DNA from: Bacteroidia bacterium
Lineage (GTDB): Bacteria > Bacteroidota > Bacteroidia > Bacteroidales > Azobacteroidaceae
Direction of reading: 5' to 3'
DNA length: 32,408 nt
NCBI GenBank assembly: GCA_025996895.1
Contig: BNTW01000026.1
Coordinates: forward strand, 1 to 32,408
A program made the translations under genes and the position numbers. The notes under the pieces are model-generated. The model saw only the letters and a list, made by a program, of their open reading frames with translations. It had not been told where the DNA came from and ran no database searches. This document shows, piece by piece, positions 8,541-16,628 of the stretch. How positions within the stretch are numbered: position 1 is the first letter of the stretch; the number at the start of each line of letters is the position of its first letter.

Positions 8541-11500
8541 ATGATTCTATTCTTTCAAACACAAACGCAGTCGATTTTAGCCGTACAAGCCCACGAATTA
8601 TTGAGCCAGGAAAATATCCGAAAATTGATTTGGCTTTTTGACGAAGCCGAATTGTTGGAAGACTCAACGATTCATGGTTTTTTGGTTGGCCCTCGCAGGG
8701 AAATGATTACGCCCTGGAGTACCAACGCTGTAGAAATTACGCAAATTATGGGTATTCCGGGCATTTCGAGAATAGAAGAGTTTCAGATTGTAGCGGATAA
8801 AAATGCACCTTACGACCCGATGTTGCAGAAAATTTACAACGGTATCGGGCAGGACATTTTCACCATTCATAAAAAACCGGACGAAATCATTTCTATTGAC
8901 GACATTGCAGCGTTTAACCAATTGGAAGGCTTGGCGTTAAGTTCCGAAGAAATCGATTATCTCAATAGCGTCAGCGAGAAATTGAGAAGAAGACTGACTG
9001 ACAGCGAAGTATTCGGTTTTTCGCAAGTCAATTCGGAACACTGCCGGCACAAGATTTTTAACGGAATATTTGTCATTGACGGTGTTGAAAAGGAATCAAC
9101 GCTGTTTCAATTAATAAAAAAGACATCGCAAGTCAATCCGAACGATTTGGTTTCGGCTTACAAAGATAATGTAGCACTTAACCGGGGGCCGGCTGTCGAA
9201 CAATTTGCTCCCGCCAGCGGAGAAAAACCCGATTTTTTTGAAAATAAAAACATTCATACCGTTATTTCGCTGAAAGCGGAAACACACAATTTTCCGACTA
9301 CGGTAGAGCCGTTCAACGGTGCTTCGACTGGAACAGGCGGGGAAATCCGCGACCGGTTGGGCGGAGGAAAAGCCTCATTGCCCATCGCGGGAACGGCGGT
9401 GTATATGACGGCGTATCCGCGCACTGAAGCGGGACGCGATTGGGAACAAGCCCTGCCTCCCCGCCAATGGCTGTATCAAACGCCCGAACAAATCTTGATT
9501 AAGGCTTCCAACGGTGCGTCTGATTTTGGAAATAAATTCGGACAACCGATTATCTGTGGCTCTGTTTTGACTTTTGAACATGCGGAAAACGGCAAGCAAT
9601 ACGCTTACGATAAGGTGATTATGCTCGCCGGCGGTGTCGGTTATGCGAAAAAAGAAGACGCTTTGAAAGGAACGGTCGAAGCCGGTGAAAAAGTGGTGAT
9701 TTTGGGTGGAGATAATTACCGTATCGGCATGGGCGGCGGTGCGGTTTCGTCGGTTGATACCGGCGAATACACCAGCGGAATTGAACTGAACGCGGTGCAG
9801 CGCGCCAATCCCGAAATGCAGAAGCGCATGGCGAATGTAATTCGCAGTCTGTCGGAATCCGACAACAATCCGATTGTTTCCATTCACGACCACGGCGCAG
9901 GTGGACACCTTAATTGTCTGTCGGAATTGGTGGAAACCACTGGCGGAAAAATTGACATGAACCGGCTGCCTGTTGGCGACTCGACCTTGTCGGCAAAAGA
10001 AATTATCGGCAACGAAAGTCAGGAACGAATGGGTTTAATTCTGAAACAGAAAGATTTAGACCGCGTGAGCCGCATTGCTGAGCGCGAACGTTCGCCGATG
10101 TATGTGGTGGGCGAAACGACCGGCGACATGCAGTTTGTTTTCCGGCAGGAAGATGGAAAATGTCCGCTCAACATGCAGTTGAGCGACTTTTTCGGGAAAC
10201 CGCCCCGCACGGTCATGAATGATACGACTGTTTCGGAGAAATTTCAATCGCCGGAATATGAATTGAAATACTTGCACGAATATTTAGAAAATGTCTTGCA
10301 GCTGGAAGCAGTTGCTTGTAAGGATTGGCTAACCAACAAAGTGGACAGGTCTGTAACCGGACGAATTGCACGCCAGCAATGTCAGGGAGAAATACAGTTG
10401 CCGTTGAGCGATTTGGGTGCCGTGGCGTTGGATTATCGCGGAAAAGCGGGAATTGCCACGTCAATTGGTCATGCCCCGCAGGCTGCTTTGGTCGATGCAA
10501 AAGCTGGATCGGTGCTGGCGATTGCCGAATCGCTGACCAATATTGTTTTCGCACCGTTCAAAAATAAAATAAATTCTATTTCGTTGAGTGCTAACTGGAT
10601 GTGGCCGTGCAAAAATCCGGGCGAAGACGCACGCTTGTACGAAGCGGTTGAGGCTTGTTCTCAATTTGCCTGCGATTTGGGCATCAACATTCCTACCGGA
10701 AAAGACTCGTTGTCGATGACGCAAAAATACGGAAACGAAAAAGTATATTCGCCCGGAACGGTGATTATTTCGGCAGCGGGCGAGATTTCTGATATTCGCA
10801 AAATCGTTTCACCATTGTTGATTAACGACCGGCAGACGGCGTTGTATTACATTGATTTTTCGTTCGATACCTTTAAGTTGGGCGGCTCGGCTTTCGCACA
10901 GTCGCTGAATAAAGTCGGCAGTGAAACACCCACCGTTCGGGATACGGACTATTTTAAAACGGCTTTCAATGCTGTTCAAGATTTGATTGAACAGCATTTG
11001 ATTTTGGCTGGACACGATATTTCGGCGGGCGGAATGATTACGACACTGTTGGAAATGAGCTTTGCCAACACCGACGGCGGATTGGAAATTTCATTGAATG
11101 CGCTGAGAGAAACGGATTTGATCAAAATCCTGTTCAGTGAAAATCCGGGTATTATTATTCAGGTGAAAGATAAAACAGCGGTCGAAAATTATTTGATCGA
11201 ACAGGGTGTCGGATTTGCCAAAATCGGCCGTCCGAGCAAAGAACGCCACATTTTGCTTTCCAAAGAAGGCATTCAATATCAATTCGGTATCGATTATCTG
11301 CGAGATGTCTGGTACAGTTCTTCGTATTTGCTGGATAGAAAACAAAGCGGTGAAACTTGCGCCAAAGCGCGTTTTGAGAACTACAAACAGCAGCCGGTAC
11401 TGAATAAATTTCCTTCTTCCTTTGAAGGCACATTAAAATCTTATAACCTCAGTAGCGATCGAAAAACAAAATCGGGCGTTCGCGCTGCGATTATCCGCGA

Positions 11501-12230
11501 AAAAGGAACAAACGGCGAGCGCGAAATGGCTTACTCCTTATTTTTAGCCGGTTTCGACGTGAAAGATGTGCACATGACCGATTTGGCTTCGGGACGCGAA
11601 ACGCTGGAAGATGTCAATATGATTGTTTTCTGTGGCGGATTTTCCAATTCGGACGTGCTGGGCTCGGCCAAAGGCTGGGCGGGCGCATTTCTTTACAACG
11701 AAAAATCGAAAGAAGCGTTAGCGAAATTCTATGTGCGCCCCGACACGTTGAGCTTGGGCATTTGCAACGGCTGTCAATTGATGGTGGAACTGAATTTGAT
11801 TTATCCCGAACATGCTCAACGTCCGGTGATGCTGCACAACGATTCTCATAAATTGGAATCGGCCTTTTTGTCGGTAGAAATTCCGAAAAATCAATCAATC
11901 ATGTTCCAATCGTTGGCCGGAAGCAAGTTAGGCATTTGGGTCAATCACGGCGAGGGAAAATTCCGGTTGCCGTTGCCCGAGAATCAATATGCCGTCGTGG
12001 CCAAATACGCTTACGATACTTATCCGGGCAATCCGAACGGCTCGGATTATTCCGTAGCGGGCATTTGCTCCAAAGATGGTCGCCATCTGGCGATGATGCC
12101 CCATTTGGAACGTTCGATTTTTCCATGGCAATGGGCTTACTATCCGCAAAATCGAAAAGCGGATGAAGTAAGCCCATGGATAGAAGCCTTTGTGAATGCC
12201 CGTCGCTGGATTGAAAATTATTCGGCGTAA
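8541..12230 (+). CDS. purL: Phosphoribosylformylglycinamidine synthase (large, single-chain PurL)
   Basis: This 1229-residue enzyme converts formylglycinamide ribonucleotide, glutamine and ATP to formylglycinamidine ribonucleotide in purine biosynthesis. The length fits the single-chain form in which the synthase and glutaminase (PurS, PurL and PurQ equivalents) are fused. The N-terminal region is followed by the first ATP-binding AIRS-like half, with S-E-H-C-R-H and K-A-E-T-H-N-F-P-T signatures near residues 165 and 250. The second half contains D-H-G-A-G-G and P-T-G-K-D-S-L. The C-terminal class I glutaminase has the nucleophile elbow G-I-C-N-G with Cys1075. The start at 8541 follows a good promoter. 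The gene stands alone and its 3' end overlaps the convergent lipoprotein gene by 13 bp. Confidence 0.98.
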   Translation: MILFFQTQTQSILAVQAHELLSQENIRKLIWLFDEAELLEDSTIHGFLVGPRREMITPWSTNAVEITQIMGIPGISRIEEFQIVADKNAPYDPMLQKIYNGIGQDIFTIHKKPDEIISIDDIAAFNQLEGLALSSEEIDYLNSVSEKLRRRLTDSEVFGFSQVNSEHCRHKIFNGIFVIDGVEKESTLFQLIKKTSQVNPNDLVSAYKDNVALNRGPAVEQFAPASGEKPDFFENKNIHTVISLKAETHNFPTTVEPFNGASTGTGGEIRDRLGGGKASLPIAGTAVYMTAYPRTEAGRDWEQALPPRQWLYQTPEQILIKASNGASDFGNKFGQPIICGSVLTFEHAENGKQYAYDKVIMLAGGVGYAKKEDALKGTVEAGEKVVILGGDNYRIGMGGGAVSSVDTGEYTSGIELNAVQRANPEMQKRMANVIRSLSESDNNPIVSIHDHGAGGHLNCLSELVETTGGKIDMNRLPVGDSTLSAKEIIGNESQERMGLILKQKDLDRVSRIAERERSPMYVVGETTGDMQFVFRQEDGKCPLNMQLSDFFGKPPRTVMNDTTVSEKFQSPEYELKYLHEYLENVLQLEAVACKDWLTNKVDRSVTGRIARQQCQGEIQLPLSDLGAVALDYRGKAGIATSIGHAPQAALVDAKAGSVLAIAESLTNIVFAPFKNKINSISLSANWMWPCKNPGEDARLYEAVEACSQFACDLGINIPTGKDSLSMTQKYGNEKVYSPGTVIISAAGEISDIRKIVSPLLINDRQTALYYIDFSFDTFKLGGSAFAQSLNKVGSETPTVRDTDYFKTAFNAVQDLIEQHLILAGHDISAGGMITTLLEMSFANTDGGLEISLNALRETDLIKILFSENPGIIIQVKDKTAVENYLIEQGVGFAKIGRPSKERHILLSKEGIQYQFGIDYLRDVWYSSSYLLDRKQSGETCAKARFENYKQQPVLNKFPSSFEGTLKSYNLSSDRKTKSGVRAAIIREKGTNGEREMAYSLFLAGFDVKDVHMTDLASGRETLEDVNMIVFCGGFSNSDVLGSAKGWAGAFLYNEKSKEALAKFYVRPDTLSLGICNGCQLMVELNLIYPEHAQRPVMLHNDSHKLESAFLSVEIPKNQSIMFQSLAGSKLGIWVNHGEGKFRLPLPENQYAVVAKYAYDTYPGNPNGSDYSVAGICSKDGRHLAMMPHLERSIFPWQWAYYPQNRKADEVSPWIEAFVNARRWIENYSA

Positions 12231-13129
12231 TTAGCTTTCACAAATTCGGATTTATTCAGGTAATCCAAACTTTCTTTGACCGATTCAATCGCCGGAATGT
12301 TGTAACGTTCAACTTCTACGATCAAATATTTGGTTTTCGCCAAATCAAGGTGGTTGAAGATAGCGTCGAAGCCGACTGCACCGCTTCTGCCCAGTTCTTT
12401 GCTGTCTTTGATGTGCAGCACTTCAAAGCGTCCGGGATATTCTTCAAACAACTCGACTGGAGCGCGTCTGCCCATAATCGCCCAATAAACGTCCATTTCA
12501 AAAAAAACTTTAGCAGGGTCGGTGTTTTGCACAAGATAATCGTACATCGAAATCGTTTTGCCGCCGGGCAGTTCGTATTTCTTTTCAAACTCGTAGCTGT
12601 GGTTGTGATAACCGAATTTTAGACCGGCAGCCACACATTTTTCGCCGATAGCATTGTAATAATCGGCATATTCTTTCACGCCGTCCAGCGTTTCGGGCGT
12701 CGGCATCGAAGGCATCACGATATATTTCGCGCCCATCACTTTGTGGTCGGCAATCGTTTTGTCCCACCAAGCCCACGTATCCGCCAGATTTTTTTCTGTT
12801 TTTTCGGTGGGAAGATCTCTGCGCACGTGCGTCGAAAGAATGGTTACGTCCGCTGCTTCAAATTTTGCTTTCGCTTCTTCCGGAGTTAAACCGAAAGTCA
12901 GACCATCGGCTTCGTTGTAACCATAATTTTCCACATACTTGTAGCCCATTTCGCCTACGGCACGAATAACCGAGTCGATGCCAATTTTCTCATTACCAAT
13001 CTGGTCGCGCAACGAATAGAGTTGCAAACCGATGTTTTTCTTTACATTTTCAGTAACTTTTTTATTACTGTAACACGACACCGTCAGCAAGACAGTAAGC
13101 AAAACCAACGCTAATTGCTTTGTTCTCAT
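12218..13129 (-). CDS. Lipoprotein of the sugar phosphate isomerase/epimerase (xylose isomerase-like TIM barrel) family
   Basis: The 303-residue product begins with a lipoprotein signal (hydrophobic residues 6-17, lipobox L-T-V-S-C with Cys19), so it is probably anchored on the periplasmic or outer face. The rest fits the xylose isomerase-like TIM-barrel family: G-L-Q-L-Y-S-L-R near residue 35, G-Y-H-N-H-S-Y-E-F near 173-181 and E-M-D-V-Y-W near 212. Conserved His, Glu and Asp residues of the metal site are present. In Bacteroidetes such lipoproteins often act on sugars or inositol-like substrates, but the substrate here cannot be read from the sequence. It is a single gene with its own promoter and converges on purL, with 13 bp of overlap and no terminator between them. 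Confidence 0.88.
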   Translation of the reverse strand: MRTKQLALVLLTVLLTVSCYSNKKVTENVKKNIGLQLYSLRDQIGNEKIGIDSVIRAVGEMGYKYVENYGYNEADGLTFGLTPEEAKAKFEAADVTILSTHVRRDLPTEKTEKNLADTWAWWDKTIADHKVMGAKYIVMPSMPTPETLDGVKEYADYYNAIGEKCVAAGLKFGYHNHSYEFEKKYELPGGKTISMYDYLVQNTDPAKVFFEMDVYWAIMGRRAPVELFEEYPGRFEVLHIKDSKELGRSGAVGFDAIFNHLDLAKTKYLIVEVERYNIPAIESVKESLDYLNKSEFVKANYAE

Positions 13130-13172
13130 GAATTTGTTTTTTTAGATATTAATAAATAAAGTTAGTTTTGCA

Positions 13173-13180
13173 CAAAGGTA
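13173..13180 (-). promoter_or_regulatory. -7 element of the isomerase-like lipoprotein gene
   Basis: On the minus strand TACCTTTG, 44 bp before the start codon, is a perfect TAnnTTTG match. No clear TTTG -33 element was found at the usual distance. Confidence 0.5.
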
Positions 13181-13241
13181 AAGATTTTTTTTGATTGATG
13201 TTTTTAGTTTATGACAAAAATTATAAAATGAATTTATAACC

Positions 13242-13585
13242 CTATCCGTATTTCAGGCATATCAACCCGATATTTTCTACAGGTATAAATCCATGATTAT
13301 AATTAGATCCTCCGTTGCAGTTTAATATTTTCAATATTATAGGTTGTATTGCCCAATCAAATCTATTTTTTTCATCATAAAACATCATAGAGTATTCTAT
13401 GTTTTGTTTTTCGGGTATATAATTTTGTTTATTTCTTTCCTGGTCCTTTTTTCCCTTTTTCAGAGAGCATTTTTATATTATTCAAGTATTCCTGCTCTAT
13501 TGGCGACAAGGTTTTTGCACATATTTTTTTATGTGGTATGTAAGAAATTCTTACTAACCACATTTTCTTCCAATTCGCTACTATG
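13242..13585 (-). pseudogene. C-terminal remnant of an unrecognised gene, broken by a frameshift
   Basis: After the palindrome at 13596-13630, the end of the GIY-YIG ORF encodes sequence unlike that family (N-W-K-K-M-W-L-V-R-I-S-Y-I-P onward). It stops at 13429. A shift of one base in the run AAAAAAGG near 13460 lets reading continue on the minus strand through E-R-N-K-Q-N-Y-I-P-E-K and R-F-D-W-A-I-Q-P to a TAG at 13242-13244. The combined stretch of about 110 residues reads like the C-terminus of a real protein, but I do not recognise the family. This accounts for the apparently gene-free stretch 13242-13428; the remaining 13181-13241 shows nothing. Confidence 0.4.
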
Positions 13586-14031
13586 GAGGAGGGGGCGAGG
13601 GAGTCGGCGGCGAAGCCGCCGACTCCCTCGCTTTTATTATCCCAAACGGTACCGTCATTCTGAGCAAAGCGAAGAATCTCATCCATAGCGAGCAAAGTCC
13701 TTTCTTGAGATTCCTTGCTTCGGTTGAAATTTCTAACAAAACCTTTTTCAGTAACCAACACTTTCCAATCAGGATTTTTCTTGTTTATCAACGCCTCTTT
13801 CTTTGCCCGATTCCAACCTTTCAACTCTTTTTCCCGCTTTATTGCCAAATCGAAATACGGTATTTCTTCGTAATAAATGCAAAATTCAAGATTGTATTTA
13901 TCTGTAAATGAGTTTTTTATTAAATGATTTTTATGTTCGTAAATTCTACGGCACAAGTCATTCGTAACGCCAACATATAGCGTTGTCTTGTTCTTATTAG
14001 TCATTATGTAAACATATCCGAAGTTTGTCAT
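13429..14031 (-). CDS. GIY-YIG nuclease-domain protein with a repeat-derived, chimeric C-terminus
   Basis: The start at 14031 (M-T-N-F-G-Y-V-Y-I-M-T-N-K) matches small GIY-YIG proteins better than an upstream ATG at 14079, which would give 216 residues. From 14031 the product is 200 residues. The first 90 or so form the domain: G-Y-V-Y, L-Y-V-G-V-T-N-D-L, an Arg in R-R-I-Y-E-H-K, a Glu in K-R-E-K-E-L-K-G-W and Asn in K-K-N-P-D-W. These are the usual catalytic residues of URI/GIY-YIG endonucleases; the cellular role of such small proteins is unknown. Family members are usually about 90-110 residues. Here the frame runs on through a dispersed inverted repeat (13654-13733) and a GC-rich palindrome (13596-13630), then into the remnant of another gene. 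The functional gene probably ended near 13730. Confidence 0.75.
   Translation of the reverse strand: MTNFGYVYIMTNKNKTTLYVGVTNDLCRRIYEHKNHLIKNSFTDKYNLEFCIYYEEIPYFDLAIKREKELKGWNRAKKEALINKKNPDWKVLVTEKGFVRNFNRSKESQERTLLAMDEILRFAQNDGTVWDNKSEGVGGFAADSLAPSSIVANWKKMWLVRISYIPHKKICAKTLSPIEQEYLNNIKMLSEKGKKGPGKK
13596..13630. repeat. Perfect 16 bp-stem palindrome
   Basis: The arms at 13596-13611 and 13615-13630 (CGAGGGAGTCGGCGGC and its complement) surround a 3 nt GAA loop. The element is very GC-rich within AT-rich surroundings and lies in the reading frame of the GIY-YIG ORF. It is not followed by a T-run on either strand, so it reads as a mobile or REP-like palindrome more than a terminator. Confidence 0.85.
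13654..13733. repeat. Imperfect inverted-repeat element of the 'GTCATTCTGAGC' type
   Basis: The left arm 13654-13680 starts GTCATTCTGAGC and ends GAAGAATCTC. A diverged inverted copy starts GAGATTC at 13707 and continues to about 13733. From memory, this sequence is a widely dispersed repeat in bacterial genomes; its translation here includes E-I-L-R-F-A-Q-N-D. It extends the GIY-YIG frame. Confidence 0.6.
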
Positions 14032-14122
14032 AGACAGGGTTTCTGCATCATAAGTATTCAATGTAAAATAGCCAGACATTATAAAATAATATTAACCCAT
14101 AATCTGTATGATTTTATATTTA

Positions 14123-14152
14123 CAAAGGTATATTTTTTTTTGAATAAACAAA
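14123..14152 (-). promoter_or_regulatory. Promoter of the GIY-YIG gene
   Basis: On the minus strand a TTTG (14152-14149) and a TACCTTTG (14130-14123) are separated by 18 bp, a full Bacteroidetes-type promoter. It overlaps the left arm of the terminator at 14151-14184. Confidence 0.6.
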
Positions 14153-14184
14153 AGCTGTCCGTTCAATCGCGAGCGGGCAGCTTT
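14151..14184 (-). terminator. Intrinsic terminator of the ECF sigma operon
   Basis: The arms AAAGCTGTCCG (14151-14161) and CGGGCAGCTTT (14174-14184) pair over 11 bp with one G-T pair, about 25 bp after the stop of the exported-protein gene. On the minus strand the stem is followed by a T-rich stretch. Confidence 0.7.
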
Positions 14185-14209
14185 CTTCAGATTGATTTTA
14201 TGGATTTCT

Positions 14210-14608
14210 TTAAATATCAATAGGCACATTTCCTTTTATGGTAATACTCGCATTCCCTTCATCTTCAAAACTAAACATAAATTGAATGTCTTCAAATTTG
14301 AGGTTGGAAGGATAGGTTTTACCGCCTTTTTTACTACTGATTGATCTATTGGTATTCGGCTCGTCTTTTTTAGCCGCTTCTAAAAATTCGTTGACCAACT
14401 TTTTATCGCCGTTTATACGAATAGAAATCAGCACGTCCGATGTCTTGGCTTCTTTATTTCTTCTTCGTATGATATTCATCTCCACCGCTTGCGAATCAGA
14501 CGCATCACATTTTTTCACTACGGCTAACAGATTTTTCTGAGCCATCATTTCCATCGACAAGCTGCTCACAATCAGGAACAGCAGCATCATTCCTACACTT
14601 TTTTTCAT
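14210..14608 (-). CDS. Small exported protein of unknown function in the sigma/anti-sigma operon
   Basis: The 132-residue product has a signal peptide (basic M-K-K, hydrophobic residues 6-20, likely cleavage after M-M-A near residue 23). The mature part is about 110 residues, rich in Lys, Ser and Asp, without membrane segments. It contains no catalytic motif I recognise. It starts 18 bp after the anti-sigma gene and ends at a terminator, so it is the last gene of the three-gene operon. Small exported proteins in this position are common beside Bacteroidetes ECF sigma factors; a role in envelope stress or as a target of the sigma factor is inference. Confidence 0.8.
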   Translation of the reverse strand: MKKSVGMMLLFLIVSSLSMEMMAQKNLLAVVKKCDASDSQAVEMNIIRRRNKEAKTSDVLISIRINGDKKLVNEFLEAAKKDEPNTNRSISSKKGGKTYPSNLKFEDIQFMFSFEDEGNASITIKGNVPIDI

Positions 14609-14626
14609 GATTTTACTTTTTTAAGT

Positions 14627-15175
14627 TTATAATTCACTATTAATTATCTTTATTGCTTCCTCCCGAAAAGTTTCATCTTTCATTTGATTTAACCATCCTT
14701 TTTGCTCTTCTTTGATACGTTTCACCGCTTGTGCATAAGGGCTTTCCTGTTCTATCCTTTCCATCAACATAGCCAGGTGTAAGGTTTTTTCAATTTCCGG
14801 CCGGACGATTTTCGGGTCGGTGATTTTCACGCCTTTGCGGATAATGTAACTTCCCTCATAAGGATTAAACGCCTTTGTTTGCTCAACATAAAACATTCGG
14901 AGAACAATCAATATCAGTAACGAAGCGGCTATACCCACCCAAAACAAAGTTCTCTTACGGGTCGACTTTACCGTTTTAATTTTCGACTCATTCCAATTTT
15001 CGTTTTTTATTCCGGTTTCAAAATAAGCGAAAACCGGACGATACGGAAGCAGCTGTTCCGGAATGTTTTCGCCGGAAAAGAAACGATACAATTCCTGCTC
15101 TTCTTCGTTGGAAGTCGAGCCGTCAAAAAATCGCTCGACAAGTTTTTCAATATGTTTATCTGTCTGTGTATTCAT
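14627..15175 (-). CDS. Probable membrane anti-sigma factor
   Basis: The 182-residue product has a cytoplasmic N-terminal part of about 75 residues. It resembles the acidic region of Bacteroidetes anti-sigma or sigma-associated proteins, with L-V-E-R-F-F-D-G-S-T-S-N-E-E-E near residue 12. One transmembrane segment follows (about 77-93, after the basic stretch K-S-T-R-K-R). The remainder, about 90 residues, is periplasmic. Its ATG overlaps the sigma-factor stop codon (ATGA, 15172-15175), implying translational coupling. The anti-sigma role follows from topology and coupling to the ECF gene. No zinc-binding anti-sigma motif was seen, so the mechanism is uncertain. Confidence 0.72.
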   Translation of the reverse strand: MNTQTDKHIEKLVERFFDGSTSNEEEQELYRFFSGENIPEQLLPYRPVFAYFETGIKNENWNESKIKTVKSTRKRTLFWVGIAASLLILIVLRMFYVEQTKAFNPYEGSYIIRKGVKITDPKIVRPEIEKTLHLAMLMERIEQESPYAQAVKRIKEEQKGWLNQMKDETFREEAIKIINSEL

Positions 15176-15669
15176 ACCTGTATCTGAAAAAACAATTCTT
15201 TTACTTTTCTGCGGGCGCGGGACAAATTCATGCGCACCGCTTCCGGATTACTGCCAATTATTTCGGCAATTTCTTCAATTTCAAATCCATCGACGTGTTT
15301 CATGCGGAGAACGCTTTGCTGCAATCCGGGCAATTGGTCGATGATGTGCAGCACCTGTTCCAACTGTTCTTTTCGTTCCAGTTGCCGGTCGGGAGAACAA
15401 TTTTCGTCAGCCGGAATAAATACATTCAATTCTTCCTTACCACGCTGATTGACTTTTAACAAATTCAGACAGAGATGTTTCGTTATCGTTACCGAAAGGG
15501 CGGAAACACTGTTGTAACTGTCCAATTCATCGCGCATGTACCACAATTTCAAAAAGACCTCTTGAACAATATCTTCCGTATCACTCTTGTCGTCCAGCAA
15601 CCGCCAAGCATATTTCAGCAACTGCCCGCGCAACGGAAGCACTTTCTCTTTAAATTGTTCCTGTTCCAT
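15172..15669 (-). CDS. ECF-type RNA polymerase sigma factor
   Basis: Starting at the ATG at 15667-15669 (M-E-Q-E-Q), the protein has 165 residues; a TTG codon 18 bp upstream lies within the likely promoter and is not preferred. Region 2 is seen in D-T-E-D-I-V-Q-E-V-F-L-K-L-W (about residues 31-44). Region 4 is seen in L-P-G-L-Q-Q-S-V-L-R-M-K and E-I-A-E-I-I-G-S-N-P-E-A-V-R-M-N-L-S-R-A-R-R (about 115-155), a helix-turn-helix for the -35 element. It is the first gene of an operon with a membrane anti-sigma factor and an exported protein. It probably responds to an envelope signal and activates its own promoter, whose ECF-like elements lie just upstream. Confidence 0.9.
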   Translation of the reverse strand: MEQEQFKEKVLPLRGQLLKYAWRLLDDKSDTEDIVQEVFLKLWYMRDELDSYNSVSALSVTITKHLCLNLLKVNQRGKEELNVFIPADENCSPDRQLERKEQLEQVLHIIDQLPGLQQSVLRMKHVDGFEIEEIAEIIGSNPEAVRMNLSRARRKVKELFFQIQV

Positions 15670-15678
15670 TCTTATCTT

Positions 15679-15708
15679 TATAGACAATTGAAAACGGAAA
15701 ATGTAACA
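15679..15708 (-). promoter_or_regulatory. Possible ECF-dependent promoter of the sigma operon
   Basis: On the minus strand TGTTACA (15708-15702) and TGTCTATA (15686-15679) are separated by 15 bp and lie 10-40 bp before the sigma start codon. The shape resembles the GTAACA / GTCTA-type promoters I recall upstream of other Bacteroidetes ECF operons, suggesting autoregulation. It does not match the housekeeping TAnnTTTG form. Confidence 0.45.
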
Positions 15709-15725
15709 TCGATTTTGGGATCTTC

Positions 15726-16553
15726 CTATTTACGTCCTCTGATCAAACCTTTTCTCAGATAAGGAGACTGCTTACGCTTGAATATCATATATCCTTTCGA
15801 AAATTCCGTTTGGAAACCTTTTTCCGTCAGCATACGATTTAATATGTCGGCATCGTTCGGTTTATGATAAGCACAAACGATTATTTTTAACGGGTGTTTC
15901 ACCGACAAAAGAGCTTGACAACCGTCTAACATTTGTACTTCAGCCCCTTCTATATCAGCTTTCAGGAAATCGATCGTTTCGTCTTTAAAGAAGTCATCCA
16001 ACTTCACCTGCTTATCGTCGTTCTTATCCGAGACATATTTATGGACGATGACCACCTTCTCTTTCCAGGGTGCAAAGGTGGCGTCTAATGCTTCAAGCCA
16101 TTCTTCATCCACTTCAAACAGATATAATTTCTTCACTTTTTCAACAATGGAAAGGGCAAAATTTCCTTCGGCAACTCCGGCATCGGCCACGACCTCTCCT
16201 TCCTGCACATAAAAATCCGGCGTTTCATAGCGGTGCGGCGACTCCGGGTCTTGCTCCATCAGCAGTCTGCTATAGGAGCCCTTTATCTTTTTTTCACTCC
16301 ACTTTCTCTTGAAATATAGGCGTTTATCTTCATGCAAAACATATTTCAGGCCTTTTTCCTTGTCGGAATAAACAAGTATATTCTCCGGATTATATTTCCG
16401 GATAAAATCATACGGAAAGACATCCAGCGGATTATTTTTTAGAAAATGAAGGATCATTTCTTTTTCGGCCGTATCATACGTCGTGTCTTTTTCCAAGTAT
16501 CGTATGATTTTCAACTTCGATTGATGTTTCTTATATCTCTTATAAAAGCCCAT
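15726..16553 (-). CDS. FkbM-family SAM-dependent methyltransferase
   Basis: The ATG at 16551-16553 (M-G-F-Y-K-R-Y) gives 275 residues. An ATG at 16589 lies in the loop of the rplQ terminator and would read through its stem, so it is not used here. The SAM-binding glycine motif V-V-A-D-A-G-V-A-E-G-N-F (about residue 120) and the FkbM signature D-F-L-K-A-D-I-E-G-A-E-V-Q-M-L (about 196-210) place it in the family. Members methylate hydroxyl groups on sugars, glycans or secondary metabolites; the substrate here is unknown. It lies between the end of the ribosomal operon and the ECF operon, with no obvious glycan genes nearby. Confidence 0.85.
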   Translation of the reverse strand: MGFYKRYKKHQSKLKIIRYLEKDTTYDTAEKEMILHFLKNNPLDVFPYDFIRKYNPENILVYSDKEKGLKYVLHEDKRLYFKRKWSEKKIKGSYSRLLMEQDPESPHRYETPDFYVQEGEVVADAGVAEGNFALSIVEKVKKLYLFEVDEEWLEALDATFAPWKEKVVIVHKYVSDKNDDKQVKLDDFFKDETIDFLKADIEGAEVQMLDGCQALLSVKHPLKIIVCAYHKPNDADILNRMLTEKGFQTEFSKGYMIFKRKQSPYLRKGLIRGRK

Positions 16554-16569
16554 CGTACCACTTTTAAAA

Positions 16570-16603
16570 AAGACTGTCCCCTCACGCATGAAAAGACAGT
16601 CTT
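16570..16603 (-). terminator. Intrinsic terminator of the spc-alpha operon
   Basis: Downstream of rplQ on the minus strand, AAGACTGTC and GACAGTCTT form a perfect 9 bp stem with a 16 nt loop, followed by TTTT. This closes the ribosomal transcription unit. Confidence 0.8.
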
Positions 16604-16628
16604 CCCCTTTTGAATTGTATAAACGTTT

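Noticed and set aside
9375..9908. Minus-strand ORF of 177 residues inside purL, and other long antisense ORFs in 10000-12200
   Set aside because: Antisense shadows of a clearly conserved 1229-residue enzyme. They lack start context or recognisable domains, and their composition reflects the purL codon pattern.
13344..13688. Plus-strand ORF of 114 residues, hydrophobic then Arg/Ser-rich
   Set aside because: It runs through the palindrome and dispersed repeat. The opposite strand carries the better-supported GIY-YIG ORF and gene remnant, and no promoter was seen.
16554..16589. Upstream ATG at 16589 as the start of the FkbM methyltransferase
   Set aside because: It lies in the loop of the rplQ terminator. 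The first 12 residues it adds are encoded by the terminator stem, and the ATG at 16553 fits better.
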